Made by a program: the position numbers and the translations under genes. 20,661 bases of DNA from a virus, in IMG/VR virus record IMGVR_UViG_3300002242_002150, positions 1-20,661 of that record; one strand, written 5' to 3'. Shown here in pieces: positions 7,544-14,051 of this stretch. Position 1 is the stretch's first letter. The number at the start of each line of letters is the position of its first letter. The notes below the pieces were generated by a model. It saw only the letters and a program-made list of their open reading frames with translations, was not told where the DNA came from and searched no databases.

Positions 7544-8228
7544 AAATAATACATTCACTAAATTGAAGTTAGAATTAGATATAGTTAAACCACTTACTAA
7601 GGTTCAAAAGAGTTTCTTTAAGAATTATAGTAGCGGTAAATCACAAGTCCTAATGGGTTCTGCAGGTACAGGTAAGACCTTCTTAAGTCTATTTAAGGCT
7701 TTTGAAGACCTAAAGAAAAACCCAGAGGAGTTTAGACAGATTGTCATTGTGAGGTCTGCGGTGGCTACTAGAGACATTGGTCATCTTCCAGGGACTTTAG
7801 AGGAGAAACAAGAAATATATGAACTACCTTACAAGAGTATTTGTACAGAGTTGTTCAATGACCCACAAGCTTATGAGAAGATGGTAGAGGCAGGTGTACT
7901 AAGGTTTATGCTAACTTCTTATGTTCGTGGTATCACTTTAGATAATTCTATTGTTATTGCTGATGAGTTTCAGAATATGACAGCTCACGAGGCAGATAGT
8001 ATTATTACTAGATTGGGTAAGTTCTCTAAGATCTTATTCTGTGGTGATATATTTCAAACAGACTTCACTAGACAAGGTGAGAAAACAATTGGCAAATTCA
8101 TAGCAGTCGTTGAGTCTATGGGTGAATGGTTCGATGTGAATACATTCCAAGTAGAGGATATTGTTAGAGGAGAGTTACTTAAGGCTTACATTAGAGCTAA
8201 AGACTTCTCTTACCGAGACGGTTACTAA
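7536..8228 (+). CDS. phoH: PhoH-like P-loop ATPase
   Basis: 230 residues of the PhoH family, common in marine phages; proposed roles are RNA-related NTPase activity or phosphate-starvation response, and the phage function is not settled. Visible motifs: Walker A GSAGTGKT (residues 41-48), IVIVRSAVATRDIGHLPGTLEEK, the Walker B motif IVIADEFQNMT (Asp143, Glu144), and sensor-like KILFCGD followed by QTD. The start is taken as TTG 7536, five bases after GGGAGGGA; an earlier TTG at 7521 falls inside that ribosome binding site. It is the last gene before the structured non-coding block. Confidence 0.93.
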   Translation: MIKNNTFTKLKLELDIVKPLTKVQKSFFKNYSSGKSQVLMGSAGTGKTFLSLFKAFEDLKKNPEEFRQIVIVRSAVATRDIGHLPGTLEEKQEIYELPYKSICTELFNDPQAYEKMVEAGVLRFMLTSYVRGITLDNSIVIADEFQNMTAHEADSIITRLGKFSKILFCGDIFQTDFTRQGEKTIGKFIAVVESMGEWFDVNTFQVEDIVRGELLKAYIRAKDFSYRDGY

Positions 8229-8550
8229 GAACACCTAGCACAAAGATGTTAGGAGGTTAAGATAGCACCTATAAGCTATCGGTACATAAAAGGAGGTGTC
8301 CTATCTCGACCACAACGGTCGTAAGCTGTAGATTCACAACCTACAGTCTGTACCACGTACATGGCTAGCAGCTGTGTACTCTCCTAGGTAAGAGAAAAAC
8401 TGCCTATCAAACATACTACGTTTAGGACCGTGGTGTTACGGACGACCCCCTTACCATCATGTCACATGATACTACTCTCGGGGGTGCAGGTGTCCAAAAA
8501 AGTCCTAGGGTTTAACTTACCCTAGGCATTAATTTAACAAGGAGAAACAA
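8229..8550 (+). ncRNA. candidate structured non-coding RNA: run of about nine hairpins
   Basis: No gene occupies these 322 bases. Reading along the + strand, stems can be drawn at 8234-8240/8247-8253, 8261-8266/8275-8280, 8307-8311/8317-8321, 8326-8331/8341-8346, 8357-8366/8370-8379 (ten pairs, three-base loop), 8403-8405+8409-8412/8420-8426, 8428-8431/8438-8441, 8445-8450/8480-8485 enclosing 8456-8461/8465-8470, and 8504-8511/8519-8526. GGAC at 8440-8443 can also pair with GTCC at 8492-8495, competing with part of the neighbouring stem. A translation start with AAGGAG follows at 8551. This density of stems is far above ordinary phage spacers. It resembles no tRNA, tmRNA or ribozyme that I recognise. 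It could be a leader of the reductase operon, a free RNA, or a set of hairpin promoters. Confidence 0.6.
8496..8526 (-). terminator. intrinsic terminator facing leftwards
   Basis: The perfect eight-pair stem 8504-8511/8519-8526 has a seven-base loop. Read on the - strand it is followed after two bases by six T residues (AAAAAA at 8496-8501 on the + strand), the classical terminator form. On the + strand the hairpin has no T run, so it would stop antisense transcription only, or serve as a 5' stabilising hairpin for the downstream mRNA. Confidence 0.5.
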
Positions 8551-8775
8551 ATGGATAATAGACTATTAGAGGATTGTATAAAAACAGTTTTAGAAGCTGC
8601 TCATGCAGATGGTTTAGATATAATGAGAATGGCAAAAGACCTTTCAGACTTTCATTCCCTTATTCAAGAGGATGATGGATTGTTCTCAGGGTACAAGACG
8701 TATTCTTTAGTTAGTAGGATGTACTACAGAAGGCTTAACGAGTTAGGTCTATTAGATGATGATGAGGATGTATGA
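8551..8775 (+). CDS. small acidic protein upstream of nrdA, 74 aa
   Basis: Follows a clear AAGGAG site and overlaps the nrdA start in ATGA style. The product is helical and acidic (MDNRLLEDCIKTVLEAAHAD..., ending LGLLDDDEDV). No membrane segment and no recognised domain. Coupling to nrdA suggests a link with the reductase or simple co-expression; nothing in the sequence shows which. Confidence 0.7.
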   Translation: MDNRLLEDCIKTVLEAAHADGLDIMRMAKDLSDFHSLIQEDDGLFSGYKTYSLVSRMYYRRLNELGLLDDDEDV

Positions 8776-10553
8776 GAAATTATTTAGGTATAAAAATTGA
8801 TTTTAAGAGAGATGAGAAACTCACTGAACAAGCTAAGGAACTACTAGGTAGTTATTACTTGCGAGGAAATGAGAAGAGTCCACAACAAGCTTATGCGAGA
8901 GCCGCAGTAGCCTATTGTGGTGGAGATTTAGATTTAGCACAGAGGTTATATGATGGGGTTAGTAGCGGTTGGTTTATGTATAGTAGTCCTATTCTTAGTA
9001 ATGCACCTGAGCCGGGTGACGAAGCGCAAGGTTTACCAATTAGTTGCTTCTTGGCTCATGTTCCCGATACTCTTGATGGTCTTATTAGTCATCAATCAGA
9101 GTTGGCATGGCTAAGTGTTAAAGGCGGTGGAGTTGGAGGTCATTGGTCAGATGTACGTGCAGTAAGTGATAAAGCACCATCACCAATACCATTTATGAAA
9201 GTAGCTGATTCAGCAATGACAGCTTATAAACAAGGAAAAACAAGGAAAGGAAGTTATGCAGCATATTTGGACATCAGTCACCCGGACGTTATCGAATTTC
9301 TTAACATTAGAGTACCTACTGGAGGCGACCCGAATCGTAAGTGTTTTAATATTAACAATGCCATTAATATTACTGACAGTTTTATGGATGCTGTTCTGGA
9401 CGGTAGGAGTTGGGATCTTGTGGATCCTCACGACAATAGCGTTAGGGATACGCTCGAAGCTAGAGACTTATGGCAACGCATTCTCGAAACACGTTTCAGA
9501 ACGGGTGAACCGTACCTTAACTTCATTGATGAAAGTAATAGACATCTTCCGCAAGCTTTAAAAGACCATGGTTTGGAAATTAAAGGCTCAAATCTCTGCA
9601 ATGAGATTCACTTACCGACAAATGAGGAAAGAACAGCCGTGTGCTGTTTGTCTTCTCTTAATCTTGAAAGGTTTGATGAGTGGAAAGACACATCTTTAGT
9701 AGGTGATTTAATCACTATGCTCGATAATGTTATTGATGCTTTTGTTCAGGGAGCGCCACCGGAAATGCATAGAGCTATTAACTCAGCTAAGACGGAGAGA
9801 AGTTTAGGATTAGGTGCTATGGGTTTCCATAGTTACTTACAGTCCAAAAATATCCCTTTTGAGTCTGCAATGGCTGTAGGTAGAAACAAGATGATGTTTG
9901 AACTTATTAAAGATCAAGCTCTAGTTGCTACCCAAAAATTGGCTTTAGAGAGAGGTGAGTACCCATTAGGTGAAGGCACAGGTGTACGTAACAGTCATCT
10001 GCTTGCAGTAGCACCAAATGCAAACTCAGGTATGATTCTAGGAACATCACCCTCTATTGAACCCTTAAAGTCCAATGCATTCACTCACAGAACACGTGTA
10101 GGTGCACATCTTATCAGAAATGAACATCTAGTAAAAGTTATGAAAGAGCATAGATTAAGATTAGGTAAAGATGATGAATGGTTAGAAAGGGAATGGAGAA
10201 ATATTATTCACCACGATGGTTCAGTACAGCAACTAGATTACCTAGATGAATGGGAGAAGGATGTATTTAAAACAGCTTTTGAGTTAGACCAACATTGGAT
10301 TGTACAACACGCCGCAGATAGACAAGAGTATATTTGTCAAGGTCAAAGTGTAAACTTATTTTTCCCAGCCGGGACAGATAAGAGCTATGTGAATAGTGTA
10401 CATATTAAAGCTTGGAAGTCTAAACTTAAAGGTTTATACTACTTACGTACTTCTGCAGGTGAGACAGGTGAGAAGGTTGGATCTAAGGTAGAGAGTAATA
10501 AGATTAAGGATTTTAAAATAGGAGATGATGAGTGTTTAGCTTGTCAAGGTTAA
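8772..10553 (+). CDS. nrdA: class I ribonucleoside-diphosphate reductase, large subunit
   Basis: Reduces ribonucleoside diphosphates to deoxy forms together with NrdB. The 593-residue chain has the active-site set: Cys92 in PISCFLA and Cys291 in AVCCLSS as the redox pair, and Asn274, Cys276 (thiyl radical site) and Glu278 in SNLCNEI. It also has LAVAPNANSGMILGTSPSIEP, the radical-transfer tyrosines Tyr556/Tyr557 in LYYLRT, and a C-terminal CLAC (Cys588, Cys591) for regeneration by thioredoxin or glutaredoxin. It is much shorter than E. coli NrdA (761) and starts directly in the barrel region, so the N-terminal ATP-cone that mediates dATP inhibition is missing. Translation is probably coupled to the 74-residue gene, and nrdB starts one base after the stop. 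Confidence 0.95.
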   Translation: MRNYLGIKIDFKRDEKLTEQAKELLGSYYLRGNEKSPQQAYARAAVAYCGGDLDLAQRLYDGVSSGWFMYSSPILSNAPEPGDEAQGLPISCFLAHVPDTLDGLISHQSELAWLSVKGGGVGGHWSDVRAVSDKAPSPIPFMKVADSAMTAYKQGKTRKGSYAAYLDISHPDVIEFLNIRVPTGGDPNRKCFNINNAINITDSFMDAVLDGRSWDLVDPHDNSVRDTLEARDLWQRILETRFRTGEPYLNFIDESNRHLPQALKDHGLEIKGSNLCNEIHLPTNEERTAVCCLSSLNLERFDEWKDTSLVGDLITMLDNVIDAFVQGAPPEMHRAINSAKTERSLGLGAMGFHSYLQSKNIPFESAMAVGRNKMMFELIKDQALVATQKLALERGEYPLGEGTGVRNSHLLAVAPNANSGMILGTSPSIEPLKSNAFTHRTRVGAHLIRNEHLVKVMKEHRLRLGKDDEWLEREWRNIIHHDGSVQQLDYLDEWEKDVFKTAFELDQHWIVQHAADRQEYICQGQSVNLFFPAGTDKSYVNSVHIKAWKSKLKGLYYLRTSAGETGEKVGSKVESNKIKDFKIGDDECLACQG

Positions 10554-10554
10554 T

Positions 10555-11511
10555 ATGAGTTTATTAGATGAGAGTAAGGTCTATAAGCCCTTCAAGTACC
10601 CTTGGGCGATGGAGGTCGCTGAAGACCACGAGAAGATCCATTGGGGCACATGGGAGGTCAAACTTCAAGAAGATGTAGACCAATGGAAACAAGGTAAGAT
10701 TACAGATACGGAGAAGAATCACATTACACAGATTTTTAGATTGTTTACTCAATCAGATGTGCAAGTGGCTCAGAACTACTGTGACTTATTCATACCTAAG
10801 TTTAAGAATAATGAGATTAGGAATATGCTACTATCTTTTGCAAACCGTGAAGGTACGCACCAGAGAGCTTATGCGTTGCTTAATGATACATTAGGTTTTC
10901 CTGATGAGGAGTATTCAGCATTCTTAGATTACAAACAAATGGTAGCAAAAATTGATTTTATGCAAGACAATGATGTGAGTACATTACATGGATTAGGTAA
11001 GTCATTGGCACAAACCTGTATCAATGAAGGTATGAGCTTGTTCTCAGCATTTATTATGTTACTTAACTACCAGCGTTTCGGTAAGATGAAAGGGATGTGT
11101 GAGGTCGTTGAGTGGTCTATTAGGGATGAAACTAAACATGTGGAAGCTATGACTAGACTCTTTAGGGAGTATTTAGAAGAGCATCCTAGGTTAGTCACAG
11201 ATGAGTTTAAGTCAGATATTTATAAAATGATTAGGACAGCTGTTAAGTTAGAAGATAAAGTAGTAGATTTAGCGTTTAAACTTGGAGATGTTGAAGGATT
11301 GACAGCTAAAGAGGTTAAAAAGTATATTAGATATATTGCTGATAGAAGACTTATTCAACTAGGGCTTAAACCTAATTATAGAGTAAAAGAAAACCCTTTA
11401 CCTTGGGTAGAGTGGATTATAGGTGGCGACAGTTTCAAGAACTTTTTTGAGGGAACTGTTACAGATTATAATGCGGCAGGAATGTCAGGAGATGATTGGG
11501 GATGGAAATAA
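10555..11511 (+). CDS. nrdB: class I ribonucleotide reductase, small subunit
   Basis: 318-residue ferritin-like radical subunit. The metal ligands and the radical site can be placed by comparison with E. coli NrdB: Asp68 (QSDVQ), Glu99 and His102 with Tyr106 four residues on (REGTHQRAY), Glu158 (NEGMSLFSAF), and Glu192/His195 (RDETKHVEA). The retained tyrosine suggests a tyrosyl-radical di-iron (class Ia-like) enzyme, though metal type cannot be read from sequence. The C-terminus ends GDDWGWK, probably the tail that docks on NrdA. It starts one base after nrdA and forms one transcription unit with it. Confidence 0.95.
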   Translation: MSLLDESKVYKPFKYPWAMEVAEDHEKIHWGTWEVKLQEDVDQWKQGKITDTEKNHITQIFRLFTQSDVQVAQNYCDLFIPKFKNNEIRNMLLSFANREGTHQRAYALLNDTLGFPDEEYSAFLDYKQMVAKIDFMQDNDVSTLHGLGKSLAQTCINEGMSLFSAFIMLLNYQRFGKMKGMCEVVEWSIRDETKHVEAMTRLFREYLEEHPRLVTDEFKSDIYKMIRTAVKLEDKVVDLAFKLGDVEGLTAKEVKKYIRYIADRRLIQLGLKPNYRVKENPLPWVEWIIGGDSFKNFFEGTVTDYNAAGMSGDDWGWK

Positions 11512-11567
11512 TTTTAAGCTTAATGATACTATGTGTATTGGTTATCATACATAGATATTATAAATAG
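11502..11567 (+). CDS. possible tiny membrane peptide, 21 aa
   Basis: Overlaps the last ten bases of nrdB. The frame gives MEIILSLMILCVLVIIHRYYK, a single hydrophobic segment with a basic end. A GGAG lies upstream at about 8-12 bases. Very short, so it may be chance, but similar overlapping membrane peptides occur after the helicase gene. Confidence 0.3.
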   Translation: MEIILSLMILCVLVIIHRYYK

Positions 11568-11575
11568 GAGAAGAT

Positions 11576-11752
11576 ATGTTATATACGAATAAATGTACTG
11601 TATGTAGTTTAATTGAAGACGAGCAGCGACCCATGGCGGATTACAATAAACCTAGCCCTTGTACCGCTTGTGGTGAGAAAACTAGGGCTGTACTAACAGG
11701 TACAAAAATTAAACCCTTTCCGGAGGGTCCAAATGGAGGTAAAATGCGATGA
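11576..11752 (+). CDS. small zinc-ribbon protein, 58 aa
   Basis: Begins behind AGGAGAAG and ends overlapping the LOG gene in ATGA style. Two Cys pairs, CTVC (residues 7-10) and CTAC (29-32), are spaced as in a zinc ribbon or rubredoxin-like knuckle; the rest is basic and Gly/Pro-rich (IKPFPEGPNGGKMR). Zinc binding is a good inference; the function (nucleic-acid or protein binding) is unknown. Confidence 0.65.
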   Translation: MLYTNKCTVCSLIEDEQRPMADYNKPSPCTACGEKTRAVLTGTKIKPFPEGPNGGKMR

Positions 11753-12318
11753 GTTATTTAGAACATGTAGAGAAAGCCATTTGTGTATTTGGTTCAGCCA
11801 GAGAGAGGTTGATTCCAAAACACTATGAGATAACTGAGGAGATTGCAGGAAGAGCTGTATCATTAGGGTATGCAACAGTTACTGGGGCAGGCCCAGGTAT
11901 TATGGAATCTGCTAACAAAGGTTGTCAAGATGCCGGAGGTCAATCAGTAGGTATTAGGATTAATTTACCTTTTGAACAGCAGGATAATCCTTACTGTGAT
12001 GAAGTGCATCATTTCGATAGGTTTTATAACCGTAAATGCGCTTTAGTTAGAAACTCAGATATATTTGTAGTTATGCCAGGTGGGTTCGGTACACTGGATG
12101 AGTTATTTGAAGTCCTTACCTTAATGCAATGTGGGAAGCTAGAGAAACCTAGGAAGGTTATCTTAGTTGGTAAACAGTTCTGGGGAGGTTTAGTAAAATG
12201 GCTAGAAAGGAATATGGCTGGAGTGACTATTGATAACTCAGATATGGATCTATTTGAATTAGTAGATACAGCTGATGAAGTAATAAATATTATTAAAGGA
12301 GTTGATAATGGGGTATAG
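11749..12318 (+). CDS. LOG-family nucleoside 5'-monophosphate phosphoribohydrolase
   Basis: 189 residues of the LOG/TIGR00730 Rossmann family, first named for lysine decarboxylase by mistake. Signature PGGFGTLDE at residues 110-118, preceded by the substrate loop region VFGSARE, TGAGPGIMESANKG, and FYNRKCALV with the conserved Arg. Known members cut the base from AMP-type or cytokinin nucleotides. In a phage arm full of nucleotide genes, a role in nucleotide turnover is plausible, but specificity cannot be read. The ATG sits behind GGAGG at ten bases and overlaps the zinc-ribbon gene; the stop overlaps the endonuclease gene. Confidence 0.88.
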   Translation: MSYLEHVEKAICVFGSARERLIPKHYEITEEIAGRAVSLGYATVTGAGPGIMESANKGCQDAGGQSVGIRINLPFEQQDNPYCDEVHHFDRFYNRKCALVRNSDIFVVMPGGFGTLDELFEVLTLMQCGKLEKPRKVILVGKQFWGGLVKWLERNMAGVTIDNSDMDLFELVDTADEVINIIKGVDNGV

Positions 12319-12721
12319 ACCTAACAATAGTTGGAGGAATAAGTTTAGAGGAGCGGACTCTAAATGGGAAGGTGAACTCTCAAAGGGTGTTATGCAGAAC
12401 TGTGAACATCACCCTGAGAAGATACATTACACTATAGATCATACGTATACACCTGACTTTAAAGTAAGGAATGTATATGTTGAAGCTAAAGGTAGATTTA
12501 TGGATGCTGCTGAAGCTAGGAAGTATAAATGGGTAAGAGAGTCATTACCTTTTGGTACTGAGTTAGTTTTCTTATTCTATAACCATAAGACACCAATGCC
12601 TCACGCTAAAAAGAGGAAAGATGGCACTAAGCTTAGTCATGGAGAGTGGGCATCTAAGAATAAATTTAGGTGGTTTACAGAAGACACAATAACACAAATA
12701 CCAGGAATAGGAGATAAATGA
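12308..12721 (+). CDS. endonuclease I, Holliday-junction resolvase (T7 gp3-like)
   Basis: 137 residues. The catalytic residues of T7 endonuclease I can be aligned: Glu21 in SKWEGEL, Asp50 in TYTPDF, and Glu59/Lys61 in VEAKG. The family cuts branched DNA, resolving recombination and replication intermediates before packaging and helping break down host DNA. The start is taken as ATG 12308 behind AAAGGAG; a TTG six bases upstream is less likely. It overlaps the LOG gene by eleven bases and the thyX start by four. Confidence 0.92.
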   Translation: MGYRPNNSWRNKFRGADSKWEGELSKGVMQNCEHHPEKIHYTIDHTYTPDFKVRNVYVEAKGRFMDAAEARKYKWVRESLPFGTELVFLFYNHKTPMPHAKKRKDGTKLSHGEWASKNKFRWFTEDTITQIPGIGDK

Positions 12722-13344
12722 AAGTAGATTTAATAGATTTTATGGGAAATGACTCAACAGTAGCAAATGCTGCAAGAGTTTCTTTTAACAAGCACAAGGA
12801 GACGTTTGATGAGCGTGATGAAAAATTGATTTCTTATCTAGCTGATCATCAACATTGGACTCCTTTTTCACACCCTCAGATTGCCTTGAGAATGAAAGCG
12901 CCCATAAGTATCCGTACTCAGTGTTTTAAGCATAAAGTTGGGTTCACTGAGAATGAGATCAGTAGAAGGTATGTATCAGATGAGCCTACTTTCTATTTAC
13001 CTGAATGGAGAGGTAAGCCTACTAATGGGGCTAAACAAGGTTCCTCTGGTAGACATGACCAGATAGCTAGACCTAATGATATGTATAATAAGGCTATTGA
13101 TGCTTGTAAGATAGCATATGAAAGATTATTAAAAGAAGGTATAGCACCTGAACAAGCCCGTTTTGTACTCCCTCAAGGGATGTTTACAGAGTGGTATTGG
13201 ACAGGGTCACTTGCAGCTTTTGCCAGGTTCTATAAACAAAGAACTCATGAAGGTGCACAGGAAGAAATTAAAGAACTAGCTGAATTGATACAAGAAGTAG
13301 TGGAGCCGCTATTCCCTGTATCTTGGAAAGCTTTAACAAAATAG
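12718..13344 (+). CDS. thyX: flavin-dependent thymidylate synthase
   Basis: 208 residues; makes dTMP from dUMP with methylenetetrahydrofolate, FAD and NADPH. The core motif is present but altered: KHKVGFTENEISRRY (residues 71-85) in place of RHRxxSxNExSxRY, with Lys for both Arg residues and one extra residue before NE. The second half has ARFVLP, then FARFYKQR and AQEEIKELAELI, in family order. It works downstream of NrdAB and removes dependence on host ThyA. ATGA overlap with the endonuclease gene. The altered motif resembles other marine phage and bacterial ThyX variants I remember, so the enzyme is probably active. Confidence 0.92.
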   Translation: MKVDLIDFMGNDSTVANAARVSFNKHKETFDERDEKLISYLADHQHWTPFSHPQIALRMKAPISIRTQCFKHKVGFTENEISRRYVSDEPTFYLPEWRGKPTNGAKQGSSGRHDQIARPNDMYNKAIDACKIAYERLLKEGIAPEQARFVLPQGMFTEWYWTGSLAAFARFYKQRTHEGAQEEIKELAELIQEVVEPLFPVSWKALTK

Positions 13345-13353
13345 GAGATATGA

Positions 13354-13563
13354 ATGGATAACGAAATTAAAGTAGTGGGTAAGGTCACTATTCAAACAAT
13401 GGATATGGAAATGCCAATTAGTAATACAACAGTTTATGAGATTGAGGACGTACCTTTAAATGATACAGAGTTACGTAACTTAATTGGTTTTCTTTTAGAG
13501 GCTAAACAATCAAGTTTAGAGCCTGAAGTAAAAGATGAGATCATAATGCCGGAGGATAAGTAA
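13354..13563 (+). CDS. small acidic hypothetical protein, 69 aa
   Basis: ATG lies a few bases after GGAGAT, behind thyX, and the stop overlaps the next start (TAATG). The product (MDNEIKVVGKVTIQTMDMEM...) looks like a beta-strand region followed by a helical, acidic half (LNDTELRNLIGFLLEAKQSS). No family recognised. Confidence 0.65.
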   Translation: MDNEIKVVGKVTIQTMDMEMPISNTTVYEIEDVPLNDTELRNLIGFLLEAKQSSLEPEVKDEIIMPEDK

Positions 13564-13760
13564 TGCAAGAAGTAGGTAATTACCCTGTATGGGGTATCGC
13601 AAGAGCATTGAAGATATCAGTGGATGTTTATGATAAGCTAGATAGTTTAGATTATCCTAGTACATTTGAAGAAACAGCTAAAGAGGAGGTAGAGATTACA
13701 ATCTTAGGGCTGATTAAGTCTTTAAGAATCTCAGCATTCAATAGTTCAGAAAAACAGTAA
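13563..13760 (+). CDS. small hypothetical protein, 65 aa
   Basis: Last + strand gene before the convergent terminator. The product (MQEVGNYPVWGIARALKISV...) is soluble, acidic in the middle, with a predicted helical end (ILGLIKSLRISAFNSSEKQ). TAATG overlap with the preceding gene; GGAGG just upstream (13551-13555). No family recognised. Confidence 0.6.
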   Translation: MQEVGNYPVWGIARALKISVDVYDKLDSLDYPSTFEETAKEEVEITILGLIKSLRISAFNSSEKQ

Positions 13761-13762
13761 GC

Positions 13763-13816
13763 AAAAATTAAGGGTCACATTTAGATAATTAAATCTATTT
13801 GTGACCCTTTATTTTT
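13763..13816. terminator. bidirectional intrinsic terminator between convergent arms
   Basis: AAGGGTCACA (13770-13779) pairs exactly with TGTGACCCTT (13800-13809), and an inner TAGAT/ATCTA stem (13782-13786/13793-13797) extends it. A runs on the left (13763-13767) and T runs on the right (13812-13816) give a proper terminator on both strands. It lies exactly between the last + gene and the first - gene stop. Confidence 0.93.
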
Positions 13817-14050
13817 CTAATAGCCTCTTTCTTGCTTGATAGCTTTTACAACCTGTTGAGCTTTAACTCTACGCTCATTAGCTTCCCTTTTGTCCATACC
13901 AGACTCTAAGTTATCCTTATAGGTCTTATTAATCATGTAAGTATTAACTTTAGGAGTACCTGCAAACTTAGCAGGACCCCCATGAGCCTCTAGCATTTCC
14001 TTATCGGAGATACCTTGAGCGGACATTATATTGTAATCTTTGTACGCCAT
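13817..14050 (-). CDS. small hypothetical protein, 77 aa
   Basis: Last gene of the - strand arm. The start is taken at MAYKDYN because GAGGAGGT stands just before it, overlapping the 3' end of the polymerase-like gene; a longer frame beginning at 14098 would lie inside that gene. The product is polar and ends in a basic helical stretch (REANERRVKAQQVVKAIKQERGY). Its company suggests a minor virion or ejection-related protein, without direct evidence. Confidence 0.7.
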   Translation of the reverse strand: MAYKDYNIMSAQGISDKEMLEAHGGPAKFAGTPKVNTYMINKTYKDNLESGMDKREANERRVKAQQVVKAIKQERGY

Positions 14051-14051
14051 A

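Noticed and set aside
8326-8346. tRNA anticodon arm (stem around a loop containing TTCACAA)
   Set aside because: No T-arm consensus, no acceptor stem pairing at the right distance, and the stem fits better as six pairs with a nine-base loop.
8229-8550. Self-splicing intron or small ribozyme (group I, hammerhead)
   Set aside because: No gene is interrupted: phoH ends normally and the next gene starts normally. The hammerhead core CUGAUGA is absent and no group I core could be assembled by eye.
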